From contig NZ_FSRB01000003.1 in the NCBI RefSeq assembly GCF_900129635.1, positions 868,001 to 932,000 on the forward strand: a DNA stretch of 64,000 bases, given 5' to 3'. Positions within the stretch are counted from its first letter, which is position 1. The number at the start of each line of letters is the position of its first letter. The stretch comes from Singulisphaera sp. GP187 (GTDB lineage: Bacteria; Planctomycetota; Planctomycetia; Isosphaerales; Isosphaeraceae). This document shows positions 10,181 to 19,984 of this stretch, one piece after another. The translations under genes were made by a program, and so were the position numbers. The notes under the pieces were generated by a model. It searched no databases, had not been told where the DNA came from, and saw nothing but the letters and a program-made list of their open reading frames with translations.

Positions 10181-10896
10181 CCATTCCCGCTAAGGTGGAC
10201 ATGGTACGTATGCCCCCTGAGCCGTTGAGGAGGAAGGACTTGTGACCCAAGTCGAACTCTTCCCCAAAGGCTTACCTCCCCCCAAAAAACGTACTCTGCA
10301 ACCCTTAAAATTTGCATAATCCGGGCGTTTCGGACCCCCCTCATCCGATCGTCGATCGATGCTTCGATTCGTCCGGAACTAGCTGACGTCATCCCCGTTT
10401 TGAGATCACCGAGGCTCGATTTTCCTCGACGATCCAACCGGGGAACGAGACTTAGAGCGGAGTTCGTGGTTGAATTGATCCTATAGAGAAGGATGGCCTT
10501 CTGGATCAGACAAACTCGTACGACCGACGGACGGGTCAAACGGCGGAGCGCAAGGGATTGGTGCGCCCATCCTCTTGGGTGGCGGGGCGGGGACAAAATG
10601 CATAGTTCAGTTCACGACATCCCGAGTTCGAGAACTCTTGACCCTTCCGTCGGCAGTTCTCGGTCCGCCGCGTCCAATCCGGCGCATCGAAAGCCTCGGT
10701 TCTCCTTGATCGCCTTCGGCCCCACAATTGCGAACCCACGGGCAACCCGCGCCGTGGAACCAGAACCACCCGTCCGTCGACCGGACCGCTCATCCGGTTC
10801 GAGGACTACTTCCCCCCCTCCCTCGAGCCCGCCACGTATCCCGTGCCGTTTAGTCGCCGACGCGTCAGCCGGGACAATTCCCAGGAGCACTTGCCG
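10181..10896. other. Long region without a supported gene
   Basis: Open frames exist on both strands, but none shows a recognisable domain or a convincing ribosome binding site, and their composition fits non-coding high-GC DNA. The last part must hold the promoter of the transporter gene at 10897. The degraded look fits a boundary between the dead defence gene and core genes. Confidence 0.4.
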
Positions 10897-12450
10897 ATGA
10901 ACGTCCGTCGTTTCCGCTTGCTTGCGATGACCAGCGGCCTGGTTGCCCTCGTCATCGTGACCTTGCCCGCACTGGCCGAGGAGATTCATGGAACCGTCAA
11001 ATCCGTTGATCCGGTCACCAAACAACTGATCTTGACGGACGAGGCGGGCAAGACCGAGATCGGGGTCAACATCACCAAGAAGACCCTGGACTCGAGCGGT
11101 AAGAAGAGCATCGTCCTCAACGAGCTCAAGCCGGGCACGAAAGTCGTCGTCACCAACACGATCACCGCCTCGAAGGTCGCGATCGACGAAGCGGCGAATG
11201 CTCACGGCGCCTCGGCGAATGGTCCGAGCTCGCAGCGCGGGATCCTCGGCGAATTCTGGTACAACTTCCGGCACAACCTATTCAAGCCGCTCTTGCTCTT
11301 CTTCTACCTCGGCTTTCTGGTACCGATCCTCAAGGTGAAGTTTGAGTTCCCGTATGTCATCTACCAGGGCCTGACGATCTACCTGCTGTTGGCGATCGGC
11401 TGGCACGGCGGCGAAGAACTCGCCGCGATGGACCCGAAGCTCTTCGGCTCGGTATTCGGGTTCATGACGGTGGGGTTCATTACCAACTTCATCATCGGGG
11501 TCCTCGCCTACCTCGCGCTCAATGCGTTTACGAAAATGAGGAAGGTGGATAAGGCGACCGTCGCCGGCTACTACGGCTCCGACTCCGCCGGTACCTTCGT
11601 GACCTGCCTGGGCGTGCTGGCGTCGACCCACATCCTCTACGACGCCTACATGCCGGTGATGCTCGCCGTCATGGAAATTCCCGGCTGCCTCGTGGCGCTC
11701 TACCTCGTCTCGCGGCTCCGCCACCAAGGGATGGATGCCGTCGGGAACATGCCGGACGAAGTGGGCTACGACCCGAAGGCCGTCGCGCCCATCCCGACCC
11801 ATGGCGACTCGCACGGTCACGCCGACCACGCCGTCGAAGCCGAAACCGAACTCGCGCTCGAGAAGATGGAACACCCGGACAACGGCAACGGCAACGGCAA
11901 CGGAAATGGCAAGAAGAGCGGCGGAGTCTTCTCCCGCAAACTGCTTCACGAGGTGTTCCTCAACTCGGGGTTGTACCTCCTGTTCGGCGGGATCGCGATT
12001 GGCTTCATCAGCGGTCTTCAGGGCCCCGAAGTCACTCGTGCGGACGATAGCTTCTTCGTCACCCTGTTCCAGGGGATCCTCTGCCTCTTCCTGCTCGAGA
12101 TGGGGATGACGGCGTCGCGAAAGTTGAAGGACCTGCGCCGGGCCGGATGGCCGTTCGTGGCGTTCGGCATCATCGCCCCGAACGTCTTCGCCACGATCGG
12201 GATCTTGGTCGCTCACGCGTTCAGCACCATCACCCACACCCCGTTCGAGCTGGGTACGTACGTCTTGTTCGCCGTGCTCTGTGGCGCCTCGTCGTACATC
12301 GCCGTCCCCGCCGTGCAACGCATGGCGATCCCCGAGGCCAGCCCGACCCTCCCCTTGGCCGCCTCACTCGGCCTGACCTTCTCGTACAACGTGACCATCG
12401 GCATCCCGGTCTACATCGAGATCGCCAAACTCGTCCAGAAGATGTGGTAA
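10897..12450 (+). CDS. SbtA-like sodium-dependent bicarbonate transporter with extra periplasmic domain
   Basis: 517 residues. ATG 10897 has AGGAG 9 bases upstream. Residues 1-26 are a signal peptide ending in 'ALA', followed by a small beta-rich domain (about 27-95, 'EIHGTVKSVDPVTKQLILTD'). The remainder is a multi-spanning membrane protein resembling the SbtA/DUF897 permease family: 'KPLLLFFYLGFLVPILKVKF', 'YYGSDSAGTFVTCLGVLAS', and a C-terminal half with 'ASSYIAVPAVQRMAIPEASP' and 'LTFSYNVTIGIPVYIEIA'. The central loop holds a His-rich stretch ('HGDSHGHADHA') and an Asn-Gly repeat. Known SbtA proteins import bicarbonate with sodium and are about 370 residues, without the N-terminal addition. 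No SbtB/PII-like partner gene is adjacent. Substrate is inferred by family. Confidence 0.85.
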   Translation: MNVRRFRLLAMTSGLVALVIVTLPALAEEIHGTVKSVDPVTKQLILTDEAGKTEIGVNITKKTLDSSGKKSIVLNELKPGTKVVVTNTITASKVAIDEAANAHGASANGPSSQRGILGEFWYNFRHNLFKPLLLFFYLGFLVPILKVKFEFPYVIYQGLTIYLLLAIGWHGGEELAAMDPKLFGSVFGFMTVGFITNFIIGVLAYLALNAFTKMRKVDKATVAGYYGSDSAGTFVTCLGVLASTHILYDAYMPVMLAVMEIPGCLVALYLVSRLRHQGMDAVGNMPDEVGYDPKAVAPIPTHGDSHGHADHAVEAETELALEKMEHPDNGNGNGNGNGKKSGGVFSRKLLHEVFLNSGLYLLFGGIAIGFISGLQGPEVTRADDSFFVTLFQGILCLFLLEMGMTASRKLKDLRRAGWPFVAFGIIAPNVFATIGILVAHAFSTITHTPFELGTYVLFAVLCGASSYIAVPAVQRMAIPEASPTLPLAASLGLTFSYNVTIGIPVYIEIAKLVQKMW

Positions 12451-12502
12451 GGCATGCAGGAGTGAGTGCGGGCGACCTGCCCGCACACTCGTCGTTCCAA
12501 AA

Positions 12503-12556
12503 CCGGAGGCGGTCGATCTTGCTCCTCGCCACGAGGACGAGATCGGCCGCCTCCGG
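12503..12556 (+). terminator. Long GC-rich hairpin after the transporter gene
   Basis: The arms are CCGGAGGCGG / CCGCCTCCGG, extended inward by CGATC/GATCG and TCCTCG/CGAGGA around a short loop. The hairpin starts 53 bp after the stop codon. No U-tract follows, so it may be a weak terminator, a transcript-stabilising hairpin or an attenuator before the gene at 12762. Confidence 0.5.
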
Positions 12557-12761
12557 GCGCGCGCCCCGGCGTCGGATCGCGTGAAAACCGAAACTCAACT
12601 CTTCGACTGAGGATTCTTGGCCCACTCCACCACGATCCGCCGCTCTTTAACCAACGGTGGGATGTTGCGAGCCGCTTCCGCCTGTCCGAAGATGACAGCC
12701 GGCAGACATTTCCAGCAGCCAGCTCGTTTTGGTTTTAACCTCAATGAAGGGAAGGTCGACG

Positions 12762-13418
12762 ATGCGGACGTTCGGGATCATGGCTCTGACCCTCGGTGCG
12801 GCGGTCGTCATCGCCGCCCCCGCGCATGCCCAGCAAGGCCTCCGCGGTCGCGGCGCGGGCTTCGGCGGCTTCGGCGGCTACGGCCTGCTGTCGAACAAGA
12901 GCGTTCAGCAAGAGCTGAAGCTCGAGGGCGAGCAGGCCGAGAAGGTCTCGAAGATCGTGACCGAGATCAACGCGAAAACACGCGAGAAGACACAGGACTT
13001 CCCGCAGGAGGAGCAGCGGACCAAAGGTGCCGAGCTGAGGCGCGCGGCCAACGAGGAAATCAAGGCCGCCGTCAAGAGCGAGCTCAAGGCCGAGCAAATC
13101 ACCCGGCTCGAGCAGATCATCCGCCAGAACCAGGGCCTGCAAGCCTTCCTCGACCCCACGACCGCCGAAAAGCTGAACCTGACGGGCGACCAGAAGTCGA
13201 AGCTCCGAGAGCTCGCCCAGGAGACCGGCAAGAAGGCCCAGGAACTGTTCCAGAGCGCGGGCGATGATCGTCAAGCGGCAATGGAGAAGGGCCAGGCCCT
13301 TCGAAAGGAGGCGGTCGAGAAGGCCATCGCCAGCCTCACCGACGACCAGAAGAATTCCTGGAAAGAGCTGACCGGAGAGCCGTTCCAGGTCAAGTTCGAG
13401 CGCCGACCCAACAACTGA
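12762..13418 (+). CDS. Secreted helical protein, Spy/CpxP-like
   Basis: 218 residues from ATG 12762, preceded by a GAAGG-type binding site. It has a clean signal peptide ('MRTFGIMALTLGAAVVIAAP', ending 'AHAQ'), then a Gly-rich linker and two long charged helical blocks: 'LEGEQAEKVSKIVTEINAKT' and, later, 'LNLTGDQKSKLRELAQETGK' and 'IASLTDDQKNSWKELTGEPF'. The repeated 'L..Q..K...L' pattern resembles LTxxQ/Spy-CpxP periplasmic chaperone-like proteins, which are common in planctomycetes. It is a single-gene unit closed by a strong terminator. The function is inferred only from architecture. Confidence 0.8.
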   Translation: MRTFGIMALTLGAAVVIAAPAHAQQGLRGRGAGFGGFGGYGLLSNKSVQQELKLEGEQAEKVSKIVTEINAKTREKTQDFPQEEQRTKGAELRRAANEEIKAAVKSELKAEQITRLEQIIRQNQGLQAFLDPTTAEKLNLTGDQKSKLRELAQETGKKAQELFQSAGDDRQAAMEKGQALRKEAVEKAIASLTDDQKNSWKELTGEPFQVKFERRPNN

Positions 13419-13440
13419 TCCTTCCATGGACCGGTTTTCG

Positions 13441-13486
13441 ATTCCTCCGCGGCCTTGCCGCGGAGGAATCAGTCCCCTTTTTTCCT
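13441..13486 (+). terminator. Intrinsic terminator
   Basis: A perfect 13-bp stem (ATTCCTCCGCGGC / GCCGCGGAGGAAT) with a 3-base loop is followed by CCCCTTTTTTCC. It lies 22 bp after the stop of the Spy-like gene on the plus strand. Confidence 0.9.
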
Positions 13487-13546
13487 TCCTCAGATTCAGA
13501 ATCCAGTCCCGCCCCTCGCACACATCAACTCATCGACACGTTTATT

Positions 13547-13978
13547 TTAATCCAACGGCGGAAACACATCCGGCTCAATCTGGTAGCCGTTGGCAATCGC
13601 GTTCGTCCCGTTGAACAGCGCAACCACCGCCATAACCTCGCCAAGCGCCTCCACGTCGAGACCCAGCTTGCGGACCGCCGCCGTGTGCGAGTTGATGCAA
13701 TAGGCGCAGCCGTTGGTCGCCGAGACCGCCAAGGCGATGATTTCCCGGGTTAACGGGTCGAGACGACCGGTTCGTCCCTCGGCCTCGGGGTGCATGATCG
13801 ACTTGAGCCGAGTCCAGACCAGCTCGAGCTGGGTGGGATTGGTGGCCAGGACCCGCCAGAAGTTGGGCACGGAGTCGAGCTTCTTCGTCGCCTTGATATC
13901 CGCGAAGATCGCGGCGACCGCCCCGGTGGCCTCCGACTCGTCCACGAGGCGAACGGTTGCCAGTCGCTGTTCCGCCAC
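13547..13978 (-). CDS. Carboxymuconolactone decarboxylase / AhpD-like protein
   Basis: About 143 residues. The core is 'LTREIIALAVSATNGCAYCI' followed by 'NSHTAAVRKLG', the CxxC...H active site of AhpD-like disulfide reductases in the CMD family. The GTG at 13978 is preferred as start because AAGGAG lies 6 bases before it; the upstream ATG (13993) puts that Shine-Dalgarno inside the coding region and has none of its own. Such proteins reduce peroxides or serve as thiol relays. The gene converges with the Spy-like gene and stands alone. Confidence 0.85.
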   Translation of the reverse strand: MAEQRLATVRLVDESEATGAVAAIFADIKATKKLDSVPNFWRVLATNPTQLELVWTRLKSIMHPEAEGRTGRLDPLTREIIALAVSATNGCAYCINSHTAAVRKLGLDVEALGEVMAVVALFNGTNAIANGYQIEPDVFPPLD

Positions 13979-13993
13979 AAGATTCTCCTTCAT

Positions 13994-14455
13994 GTGTCGA
14001 GGGTGATCGAATCAAACGACGCTCTCGAATCGCTTCGGCGATTATGGAGCGGCACCGCCTCCTTCTTCAAGACGAAGTCTCCCGACGATCCTGAGGGCGT
14101 TCCCGGTTTCGACCCGTCCCGAGGGGCAGACCGCCTCCAGGCGATCGACCTTCGAAGCGGCCTCCAGCCCCAGGAAGAGGCAATTCTCCGACGCCGAGGA
14201 ATCACGGCCTCCCCCGACGACTCGCTTTGGGGGCGAGCGAAATCAGCCAAAAGGCCAACACTAATTATCATTCAAATAGATTACAACTTGATTAATATTC
14301 AAAATCCAACCAAACTAACTGTATTTACGATTCCTGCTTGTCGCCAGGAAATCTTCTCGAAAAACTCACTGGCACCGGGCAGGACCGACGGTCACCATGG
14401 TTGCCGCCGAAGCGATGATCCGCTTCGTTCGGCTCGCCCTCAGGAGATTCGTTCC
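13994..14455. other. Intergenic region with an AT-rich stretch
   Basis: An open frame runs through from the neighbouring gene, but the coding signature starts only at 14456. Bases 14260-14340 are strikingly AT-rich for this genome and are a likely promoter zone for the phosphoesterase gene. No other feature is seen. Confidence 0.45.
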
Positions 14456-16942
14456 ATGCGCCGACGTACCGCGGCCCGGTTCGCCACCCTGGCCCTCATC
14501 TTGGCGATCCCGCTCGCCCTCGTGGGTCAGGACAACCCCAAGTTGCCTGGCCCCACCGACAAAGGGTTTCTTCTTCCCAATGGGTGGACGATCTCGCCGG
14601 TTGGTCAACAGGTTCCCCTCACCGATCTGCCTCTGAACATCCTTCCTTTGGCAGACAATCGCCACGCGCTCGTCGCCACGAGCGGCTTCAACGCGCATCA
14701 ACTGAGTCTGATTGACTTGAAGGAGGCCAAGGCCGTCGGGAGCGAGACGGCCCTCCAGAGCTGGTACGGCTTGGCGAAGGAGCCGGCCGGCGATCGCGTG
14801 TGGTGGTCCGGCGGAGGCGGCGACCGGCTTCATACGTTTCAACTCAAAGGACCAGAGCTCACCCGGGTCGACGAACCGGAAGCCAAACCGGACGCGCGGG
14901 CGAAGGGGCAACCGAAGTCGAACCGGAAATTCCGGAGCGGGCTCGCCATCGCTCCGGATGGAAAAACGCTCTATTCGCTCGACATCGAGGCCGGGACGAT
15001 CACGGCGTTCACGCCCGGCGAAGCCACTCCGCGCGCGTCCGCGCCGGCCGGTATCCGCCCCTATGACGTGGCGCTGGTCCGCGACGGCTCACGGCTCTAC
15101 GTTTCCGATTGGGCCGGAGCCGCGATTCTTGCCATCGACCCAACGGACCTCCGCCAACTCGCCAAAATTCCGGTCGGCATCCACCCGAACCAGATTGCGA
15201 TCCATCCCAAGGATGACCGCCTGTTCGTGGCCTGTGCGTCGAGCAATAGTGTCTCCGTCCTCGACCTGAAGCGCGGGATCATCACCGAGACGATCGTGAC
15301 CTCGCTCTTCCCTGGGGCCCCCGAGGGGAGCACCCCCGACGCCCTGGCCATCGCCCCCGACGGCGAAACCCTTTACGTCGCCAACGCCGACAACAATTGC
15401 GTGGCCGTGATCGACATCGAAGCGGCCGGGCGCAGTCAGGTCAAGGGGTACATCCCGACCGGTTGGTATCCCACGTCCGTCGCCGTCACTCCCGATGGCA
15501 AATCGCTGCTGGTCGGCATCGGCAAGGGGAACCAGACCAAGCCCAACCCCGTTCCGAAGCTTGAAACCAACCAAGAACCGAAGGAAACCCCTGGTAGGAG
15601 CCGCCGGCTCCCCTTCCCCTATATCGGCACGACCCTCTCAGGCGCCCTGGCGATCGTCCCGATCCCCGACGACAAGCAACTCGCCGGATACACCGAGACG
15701 GTCTACCGCAATTGCCCCTACGCCGACCGCTTGCTGACCAACGCCCCGTACCCGCGCAAGACGGCCATCCCGACCAAGGTCGGCGAACCCTCGCCGATCG
15801 AGCATGTGATCTACGTCATCAAGGAAAATCGCACCTACGACCAGGTCTTCGGCGATCTCCCACGCGGAAACGGCGACCCGTCGCTGGTCATGTTCGGCGC
15901 AGCCGTCACCCCCAACCACCACGCCCTGGCCGATGAGTTCGTCTTGCTCGACAACCTCTACTGCAACGGGCACGTTTCGGCCGACGGCCACCCCTGGTCG
16001 ACGATGGCGTACAACACCGACTACACCGCGCGGAACTGGGCTCTGACCTATTCGGCCCGCGCCGGGATCAGTGATGATGAGGACGGCGACCTTCAAAAAG
16101 CCCCGTCCGGATACCTTTGGGACGCATGCTTGCGGAACAACTTGACCTACCGTAGCTACGGCGAGTACGGCCACCGCGTCAGCCAACCCGACGGCTCGAC
16201 CAAGATCGAGGGACGAGTGCCGGGGCTGGTCGGACATATGTGCCCCGACTACGGCATTGGCGTCAACGTGCGCGACACCGATCGGGTCGAAACCTTCCTC
16301 AAGGAATTCGCCGAGTATGAGAAAAAGGGGAATCTCCCCCGATTCATCGTCATGAGCCTGGGCGAAGACCACACGACAGGCACCAAGCCCGGCACCTACA
16401 CGCCGCAAGCGTGCGTCGCCAGCAACGACCAGGCGCTCGGACGACTGGTCGACGCGGTCTCGCACAGTAAGCTCTGGCCGAAAACCGCGATCTTCGTCAT
16501 CGAGGACGATGCCCAGAACGGTCCTGACCATGTCGATGCCCACCGGACGGTCGGCCTGGTGATTAGCCCGTATACCAAGCGCCACCACAAGGACAGCTCT
16601 CAATACAGCACCGTCAGCATGATACGCACGATGGAGCTGATCCTCGGACTGCCCCCGCTCAGCCAGTTCGACGCCGCCGCACGGCCGATGTTCGAGTCGT
16701 TCAACGACACACCTGACATCACGTCGTATACGCGCAAGCCGGCTCAGATCGACCTCAACGCCGTGAATGACGCGGTCGCCTATGGCGCCGATCGTTCCCA
16801 GAAAATGGACTTCAGCGAATATGATCGAATCGATGATTTCGAGCTGAACGAGATCCTCTGGCGCGCGATCAAGGGAGAAAACGCACCGCTCCCCCCGGCC
16901 GTCCGCCGCGCCATTGCCTATCGGCCTTCGCCGGTACGATGA
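14456..16942 (+). CDS. Secreted beta-propeller phosphoesterase
   Basis: 828 residues. ATG 14456 has AGGAG 9 bases upstream and a signal peptide ('FATLALILAIPLALVGQ'); the frame is open far upstream, but that part lacks coding character. Residues about 30-400 form a YVTN/40-residue-type beta-propeller with repeats such as 'RLYVSDWAGAAILAID' and 'TLYVANADNNCVAVIDIEAA'. From about 440 there is a phosphoesterase/alkaline-phosphatase-like domain: 'IEHVIYVIKENRTYDQVFGD', 'GHVSADGHPWST', 'MSLGEDHTTG' and 'IEDDAQNGPDHVDAHR', which supply typical metal-binding Asp/His residues. It probably hydrolyses phosphate esters outside the cytoplasm. It is a single-gene unit with an AT-rich spacer on each side. 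Confidence 0.85.
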   Translation: MRRRTAARFATLALILAIPLALVGQDNPKLPGPTDKGFLLPNGWTISPVGQQVPLTDLPLNILPLADNRHALVATSGFNAHQLSLIDLKEAKAVGSETALQSWYGLAKEPAGDRVWWSGGGGDRLHTFQLKGPELTRVDEPEAKPDARAKGQPKSNRKFRSGLAIAPDGKTLYSLDIEAGTITAFTPGEATPRASAPAGIRPYDVALVRDGSRLYVSDWAGAAILAIDPTDLRQLAKIPVGIHPNQIAIHPKDDRLFVACASSNSVSVLDLKRGIITETIVTSLFPGAPEGSTPDALAIAPDGETLYVANADNNCVAVIDIEAAGRSQVKGYIPTGWYPTSVAVTPDGKSLLVGIGKGNQTKPNPVPKLETNQEPKETPGRSRRLPFPYIGTTLSGALAIVPIPDDKQLAGYTETVYRNCPYADRLLTNAPYPRKTAIPTKVGEPSPIEHVIYVIKENRTYDQVFGDLPRGNGDPSLVMFGAAVTPNHHALADEFVLLDNLYCNGHVSADGHPWSTMAYNTDYTARNWALTYSARAGISDDEDGDLQKAPSGYLWDACLRNNLTYRSYGEYGHRVSQPDGSTKIEGRVPGLVGHMCPDYGIGVNVRDTDRVETFLKEFAEYEKKGNLPRFIVMSLGEDHTTGTKPGTYTPQACVASNDQALGRLVDAVSHSKLWPKTAIFVIEDDAQNGPDHVDAHRTVGLVISPYTKRHHKDSSQYSTVSMIRTMELILGLPPLSQFDAAARPMFESFNDTPDITSYTRKPAQIDLNAVNDAVAYGADRSQKMDFSEYDRIDDFELNEILWRAIKGENAPLPPAVRRAIAYRPSPVR

Positions 16943-17196
16943 CCGCTCGACACGGCGCTCACCGCGCGGCCGATTTCCAGGGGTGGCTCCCCCTGGAAAT
17001 CGGCATACCCAAGACGGCCTCGGCCAATAGCCGGACCCACGCTACACTTCAAACATTATTCATGTTGTTTCGCATTTGTCGCATATCCCCATGGCTTGCC
17101 CCAATTCGTGAGCTAGAAACCAACAAACAACACAACACACATCGATATTCCCGAATCTTTTTCTCACACACCCACTGATTCTGCTGATGAGTCCAT

Positions 17197-17232
17197 AAAA
17201 AAAAGAACCAGAGACTTGCGTCCCTGGTTCTT
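17197..17232 (-). terminator. Intrinsic terminator of the malate dehydrogenase gene
   Basis: On the minus strand, AAGAACCAG pairs with CTGGTTCTT around a 12-base loop and is followed by a run of eight T. It lies just after the mdh stop. The 16943-17196 stretch before it is AT-rich and non-coding. Confidence 0.85.
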
Positions 17233-17265
17233 CAAATTCATCCGGTTGCGACGGCCTGATCGGGC

Positions 17266-18261
17266 TCAGGAAGCCGGTCCGAGCAGGTCTTTGACGGCTT
17301 CGCGCTCGGCTTGGAGCTCCTTGGCGGAGGCATCGAGGCGGGCGCGGGCGTCTTCATCAATCTTCAGGCCCGGAACGATCGACCATTCTCCGCCGTCGGA
17401 GGAGATCATCGGGAAGCTGTAGATCAGGCCGGCCGGGATGCCGTAGCTGCCGTCGGAGACGACCCCGGTGCTGAACCAGTCGTCCCCCTTCGAGGGAGTC
17501 GAGAGCGAGCGGACGCTGTCGAGTGCCGCGTTGGCCGCCGACGCCGCCGACGACGCTCCCCGCGCCTTGATGACCGCGGAGCCGCGCTTGGCGACACCCG
17601 GGATATACTCGTCGGTGAACCAGGTCGGGTCGGTGATGACCGAGGTCGCCGGCGCACCGCCGATCTTGGCGTTCTTGTAGTCGGGATACTGGGTGTCGCT
17701 ATGGTTGCCCCAGATCGTCACGTTCGTGACGTCGGAGACGGGGACGCCCGCCTTCGTCGCGAGCTGGGCGGCGGCTCGGTTCTGATCGAGCCGGGTCATC
17801 GCGAACCAGCGATCGGCCGGGATCTTGGGGGCGTGCGACTTGGCGATCAAGCAGTTGGTGTTGCACGGGTTGGCGACGGTCAGGATCCGGACGTTCGGTC
17901 CGGCGGCGTCGTTGATCGCTTTGCCTTGCCCGGTGAAGATCGGCCCGTTGGCCCGGATCAGGTCCGCGCGGGTCATTCCTTCCTTGCGCGGCAGGCCACC
18001 AACCAGGACGACCCAGTCCGCTCCCTCGAACGCCGTGGTGGCCTGGTCGGTCGCCTGGACATCCGCCAGGAGCGGGAAGGCGCAGTCTTCGAGCTCCATC
18101 AAGGTGCCCTTGAGGCTGGGCAGGGCGGGGGTGATTTCCAGGAGCCGAAGCGAAACGGGCTGGCTCGGCCCGAAGAGACCGCCCGAGGCGATCCGGAAGA
18201 TCAGAGCGTAGCCAATCTGGCCTCCGGCTCCCGTCACGGCGATACGAATGGGTGCGGTCAT
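17266..18261 (-). CDS. mdh: Malate dehydrogenase
   Basis: 331 residues, normal length for the dimeric type-2 enzyme. The N-terminal NAD site reads '[20 protein letters not shown]'. Later segments include '[18 protein letters not shown]' (substrate Arg loop), '[13 protein letters not shown]', '[14 protein letters not shown]' and '[14 protein letters not shown]' with the catalytic His. It oxidises malate to oxaloacetate with NAD in the TCA cycle. The ATG at 18261 is preferred over the TTG two codons upstream, with AGGAA about 10 bases before. It is the last gene before a strong terminator; the MFS gene upstream on the same strand is 167 bp away. Confidence 0.97.
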   Translation of the reverse strand: MTAPIRIAVTGAGGQIGYALIFRIASGGLFGPSQPVSLRLLEITPALPSLKGTLMELEDCAFPLLADVQATDQATTAFEGADWVVLVGGLPRKEGMTRADLIRANGPIFTGQGKAINDAAGPNVRILTVANPCNTNCLIAKSHAPKIPADRWFAMTRLDQNRAAAQLATKAGVPVSDVTNVTIWGNHSDTQYPDYKNAKIGGAPATSVITDPTWFTDEYIPGVAKRGSAVIKARGASSAASAANAALDSVRSLSTPSKGDDWFSTGVVSDGSYGIPAGLIYSFPMISSDGGEWSIVPGLKIDEDARARLDASAKELQAEREAVKDLLGPAS

Positions 18262-18428
18262 GGTCAAACAGTTCCTGAGAAAACAATTCGCCTCAAAAAA
18301 AGGGGGAACAACCCATTTCGGACGCTCCTCGTCACCCCGAGATCGGGCCGTTGGACTCGATGTTTCGGGGGCGATTGGCGAGGAGCACCCAATTTCGACG
18401 CCATCCTACCAAATCGGAGCGGACACGA

Positions 18429-19862
18429 TTAGAGAGCCGTCGTTTCCGGCGCCGGGGAAGGGCGGGGCGCGGCCTTGAGCTTGGCCTGCATCAGGGCCAT
18501 CTCGCGCGGCAGGTGGCGGGCTCCCGCGATCAGCACGATCCCGGAGAGCAAGAGCGCGGGCACCACCATCAAGAGGCCCGCGACGATATTCTCGGGTGGA
18601 TGACCGGCCACCTGGGTGGGCACCGCTCCGATCGCTTTGAGGAGCTGGCCGTAGGAGCTGGCCATCGTTTCCGGATCGCCGAAGAGATCGGCCGCCTTGC
18701 CGATCAGCCAAGGGGACCAGATGTCACCGAGGAAGTGGATCGCGAACGTCGAGATCGCGAACGCGGCCGCCCGAAGGTTGGGCTGAACCACGTTGGCGAC
18801 GATCGCATTGCACGGCCCCGTATTAACGAACATCAGCGCTTCGGCGGCGAAGATCATGGCATAGATCAGCGGCTCCGAGGTCAAGAAGAGGGCGAGAAGG
18901 ACGAACGGGATCGAGGCGATCATGCTCAGGCCGGACACGAGGAAGAGGGCCTGGGGCCTCGTTTTCGCCAGGCGATCGGTGAGCCAGCCACCCAAGGTCA
19001 TCCCGACGATGGCGGCCGAGAACGTGCAGACGCCAAGCATCGTCCCCGCGCGTTGCTGGTCGAAATGCCGGGTGTTAAACAGGTAGTTCGGCACCCAGAC
19101 GAGCATTCCGCCGATGCCGAACGTATAAGCGGCCATGCCGAAGACGGAGTAGGTGTAGGACGAGTTGACCATCAGGTCGAAATAGTCCTCGCGCGTGGCC
19201 CCCGCTTTCTCATGGGCTTTGAGCCGATCGACCGGGATTCCCTCGCTCGCCCCGCGCACCGGCTCCGGGAGCAGGAACGCGAAGAGCGCCGCGACCAGGC
19301 CGGGCACACCGACCACGTAAAAGGCCATGTGCCAGCCGTAGTTCTTGGCGATGAGCGGCCCCAGGCCGATCCCCACGGCGCTGCCGAACGGCATCGCGAG
19401 ATAGAACGCCGACAAGACACGGGACCGTTGATGGCGTGAGAAGACGTCGATCAAAATCGTGGGGGCAATCACCCCGTAAGTGGCTTCGCCGATCCCGAGA
19501 ATGCTCCGGGCCAGGATCAGGTCCCCGTAGCTTCGGGCCAGCCCGCTGCCGACCGTCGCCAGGCTCCAGAGTCCCACGCCGAAGGCGAGGAGCCAGGTCC
19601 GTCGGTAGCGATCGCCCAGCCAACCCATCAGCGGACTGCAGACGGAATAACTGATGAGGAAGACGCTCATCAGGAGACCCCACTGCTCGTTGGTCACCTT
19701 CAGATCGTCGCGGATCTGGGGCTGGATCGAGACGAGGATATTGCGGTCGAGGTAGTCGAGGAGATTCATCGCGAACAGGATGATGAACGCCGTCATCGCC
19801 CCGCTGGACGCCCTCTTGGCCAATCCAACTTCCGATGCATCGTTGTTACTCGTGTCGATCAT
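18429..19862 (-). CDS. MFS transporter, spinster-like
   Basis: 477 residues with about 12 predicted membrane helices. The signature loop 'DYLDRNILVSIQPQIRDDL' after helix 1 and the helix 2-3 loop 'GWLGDRYRRTWLLAFG' are MFS hallmarks, and 'LDYLDRNILV' with 'GIGEATYGVIAPTIL' is typical of the spinster-type subgroup. ATG 19862 is the natural start. The substrate cannot be predicted; spinster relatives move lipids, sugars or organic acids. It sits alone between the mdh gene and the frameshifted regulator-like gene. Confidence 0.88.
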   Translation of the reverse strand: MIDTSNNDASEVGLAKRASSGAMTAFIILFAMNLLDYLDRNILVSIQPQIRDDLKVTNEQWGLLMSVFLISYSVCSPLMGWLGDRYRRTWLLAFGVGLWSLATVGSGLARSYGDLILARSILGIGEATYGVIAPTILIDVFSRHQRSRVLSAFYLAMPFGSAVGIGLGPLIAKNYGWHMAFYVVGVPGLVAALFAFLLPEPVRGASEGIPVDRLKAHEKAGATREDYFDLMVNSSYTYSVFGMAAYTFGIGGMLVWVPNYLFNTRHFDQQRAGTMLGVCTFSAAIVGMTLGGWLTDRLAKTRPQALFLVSGLSMIASIPFVLLALFLTSEPLIYAMIFAAEALMFVNTGPCNAIVANVVQPNLRAAAFAISTFAIHFLGDIWSPWLIGKAADLFGDPETMASSYGQLLKAIGAVPTQVAGHPPENIVAGLLMVVPALLLSGIVLIAGARHLPREMALMQAKLKAAPRPSPAPETTAL

Positions 19863-19984
19863 GACCTGGGTCCCTCGCGCATCGGTCTCAAAAAGAACGG
19901 GCCGATGCTACGCCAAGGCTCCGGGAGGCGTCCAGAGCGATTGCCCCCGGAGTGTCGGCGTAACGGCTCCGCTCCGATTTGCGT

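Noticed and set aside
10240-10320. Short plus frame beginning GTGACCCAAGTCGAACTC
   Set aside because: Only about 20 codons with no family match, next to a pseudogene; not supportable as a gene.
10380-10400. Single TGACGTCAT similar to the heptamer box
   Set aside because: It lacks the second and third phased heptamers, so it is not counted as a fourth box.
11278-12318. 346-codon minus frame inside the transporter gene
   Set aside because: It is antisense to membrane helices, giving a charged, low-complexity product with no family.
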